Assembly: GCA_903912515.1 (NCBI GenBank)
Contig: CAIWHS010000046.1
Location: 1-38,053, forward strand
Length of the DNA: 38,053 nucleotides
Direction of reading: 5' to 3'
DNA from: an uncultured Planctomycetaceae bacterium
GTDB taxonomy: Bacteria > Planctomycetota > Planctomycetia > Gemmatales > Gemmataceae
The position numbers and the translations under genes are program-made. Below the pieces are notes generated by a model. The model was not told the DNA's origin, made no database searches, and saw nothing but the letters and a program-made list of their open reading frames with translations. This document shows positions 36,666 to 38,053 of this stretch, in pieces (within the stretch, counting starts at the first letter, position 1; each line of letters opens with the position of its first letter).

Positions 36666-38053
36666 ATGTCCGGCAACAGGTCCAACTTCAAAGCCAAACC
36701 AAATTCCATAACCAACAAACCACCTCGCAAGCTGCACTTGGAAAAATTGGAGGACCGGTTGGCCCCTGCCAGCCTGCCAATCGACCTAGTCAACCATCTC
36801 TCCCACTTGGTTAGCAGTTTGGGAATCACCCAGATCACAGCCCAACCTCCAGCTCCAAGAGAAGTAATCGGATCGGTTCATCTCAAACTAGCCCCCAGTG
36901 GCCTGGTTTGGGATCCAGTCGAAGGAAGCCTTCCCTCCGAGCCTGTCACTGCTCCAATCGATGATCCTTTGGAAGAAAATCCTGCCAATCCCGAAGATCC
37001 AACTGCAACCCAACCCCCCGAAGGCCCTTTCGAACAACCAAATCAAAAACCAGGCATCGATCCCATTCAAGGGATCGGCATCATCAATCCTGCACTCCCA
37101 GGCCTTCCCAATCTTGACAATGTCCCTGAAGCAAATCCCGGCCAAGGCAATGATCCCGCAAATGGATTAAACCCCGGAGCCGGCAATCAACTCCCAGGCG
37201 GCGGCGCAAATCAACCAGGCGCAGGCGGTAACCTACCAGGCGGCGGCGCAAATCAACCAGGCGCAGGCGGTAACCTACCAGGCGGCGGCGCAAATCAACC
37301 AGGCGCAGGCGGTAACCTCCCGGGCGGCGGCGGAATCCTGCCCGGTGGTGGTGCAAACCTCCCAGGTGGCAGTTTTAACCCAGGTTTCAATATCCCAGGG
37401 GGTGGCTATCTCCCCACCAATGGCAATAATCCAATCAATCCCGCCACGGGCAGTCCCTTTTGGCCCAATCCTGGCCCCATGCCCGGTTCGGGAATCAACC
37501 CCGGAGCAGGAAACCCACCCGGTAGCGATCCCAATCCAGGAACAACAACTCCAGGAACCGGCACAGCCCCCTCCGGACCAACTGATGGTTCAGGCACCCC
37601 CTCTAAAAATTTGCAGGTTTCAGGTATCGACCCAGATACCGGATCAAGCAACTCCGACCGTATCACCAAAGCCCAAAGCCCCTCCGTTGTTGGCACCGCA
37701 CCAGCCAACTCCCAAATCACCATCCTCTCAGCCGGCTCGGTGATTGGTCGCGGCACAGCCGATGCCTCGGGAAAATTCAAAGCCCCCATTTTCGTGGCCC
37801 TGGCCGATGGCATTCACACGCTGCAGGTAGCTTGCAACCAAGCCAGCTCGGCCTCGCTTCAGGTGACTATCGACACCAAGGCACCTGCTCCCACCATCTC
37901 CGCCACCCGCTGGGTTCCCGAAAAAGTGAACCTCGAGGTCAAACTCGGCTGGGAAAAAGGAAGTGATACCACCGGTACCATCGCTCTAGATGTCGATCTC
38001 AACCAAAATGGCTCCTACGAGGAAAACGAGCTGGCCTACCGCACCGGCACCGC
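36666..38053 (+). CDS. Large cell-surface/exported protein, partial (runs off window)
   Basis: ATG at 36666 opens a frame with no stop to the window end: MSGNRSNFKAKPNSITNKPPRKLHLEKLEDRLAPA..., a Gly/Pro/Asn low-complexity stalk, then an Ig-like segment (ITILSAGSVIGRGTADASGKFKAPIFVALADGIHTLQVACNQASSASLQVTIDTKAPAPTIS). Confidence 0.85.
   Translation, partial: MSGNRSNFKAKPNSITNKPPRKLHLEKLEDRLAPASLPIDLVNHLSHLVSSLGITQITAQPPAPREVIGSVHLKLAPSGLVWDPVEGSLPSEPVTAPIDDPLEENPANPEDPTATQPPEGPFEQPNQKPGIDPIQGIGIINPALPGLPNLDNVPEANPGQGNDPANGLNPGAGNQLPGGGANQPGAGGNLPGGGANQPGAGGNLPGGGANQPGAGGNLPGGGGILPGGGANLPGGSFNPGFNIPGGGYLPTNGNNPINPATGSPFWPNPGPMPGSGINPGAGNPPGSDPNPGTTTPGTGTAPSGPTDGSGTPSKNLQVSGIDPDTGSSNSDRITKAQSPSVVGTAPANSQITILSAGSVIGRGTADASGKFKAPIFVALADGIHTLQVACNQASSASLQVTIDTKAPAPTISATRWVPEKVNLEVKLGWEKGSDTTGTIALDVDLNQNGSYEENELAYRTGT
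37191..37316 (+). repeat. Three tandem copies of a 42-nt minisatellite (LPGGGANQPGAGGN)
   Basis: CT(C/A)CCAGGCGGCGGCGCAAATCAACCAGGCGCAGGCGGTAAC x3, identical except one synonymous base; degenerate continuation downstream. Confidence 0.95.

Noticed and set aside
37084-37356. 90-aa minus ORF of Arg/Leu repeats
   Set aside because: Reverse-complement reading of the 42-nt minisatellite; not a plausible independent protein.
37345-37743. 132-aa plus ORF and 135-aa minus ORF 37406-37813
   Set aside because: Out-of-frame readings of the surface protein stalk; the frame from 36666 is the coherent one.
1-38053. CRISPR arrays, transposons, prophage, tRNA/rRNA genes
   Set aside because: No regularly spaced repeats, transposase/integrase motifs or tRNA-like cloverleaf sequences were recognised by reading; tRNAscan-SE and CRISPR finders would confirm.

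Overview
The window (about 38 kb) looks like chromosomal sequence from a planctomycete. The affiliation is inferred from gene content, the N-terminal LEDRLAPA motif of the last protein, and several planctomycete-type hypothetical families. I see no transposase, CRISPR array, rRNA or tRNA. Most of the window is housekeeping: UDP-glucuronate decarboxylase, RlmI-like, ThiL, ComM/YifB, PtsI, a sigma-70 factor, Fpg, TrpB-TrpA, a TrmB-like protein, an RlmL-like protein, Der, YidD-RnpA and a CbpA-type DnaJ. The most interesting block is a minus-strand gene string at 174-5521: ExbB/TolQ, ExbD, a second ExbD with a GspF-like N-terminal domain, a 395-aa membrane protein, possibly a CPxC microprotein, and an alpha/alpha-toroid (prenyltransferase/squalene-cyclase fold) protein. 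The toroid protein starts with a TonB-like transmembrane anchor that keeps the S-x3-H-G signature. I propose this is an uncharacterised pmf-energised 'TonB-toroid' system. Other notable items are a c-heme (CLNCH) sensor histidine kinase translationally coupled to fpg, a stand-alone LigD 3'-phosphoesterase-like protein, a TrmB-like protein with an altered signature motif, a 14-bp-stem structured intergenic palindrome, a leader hairpin before der, dnaJ sitting where rpmH would be expected upstream of rnpA-yidD, and a large surface protein (absent from the ORF track because it runs off the window) with a near-perfect 42-nt in-frame minisatellite. All functional claims come from reading the sequence and remembered family signatures; no searches were run.
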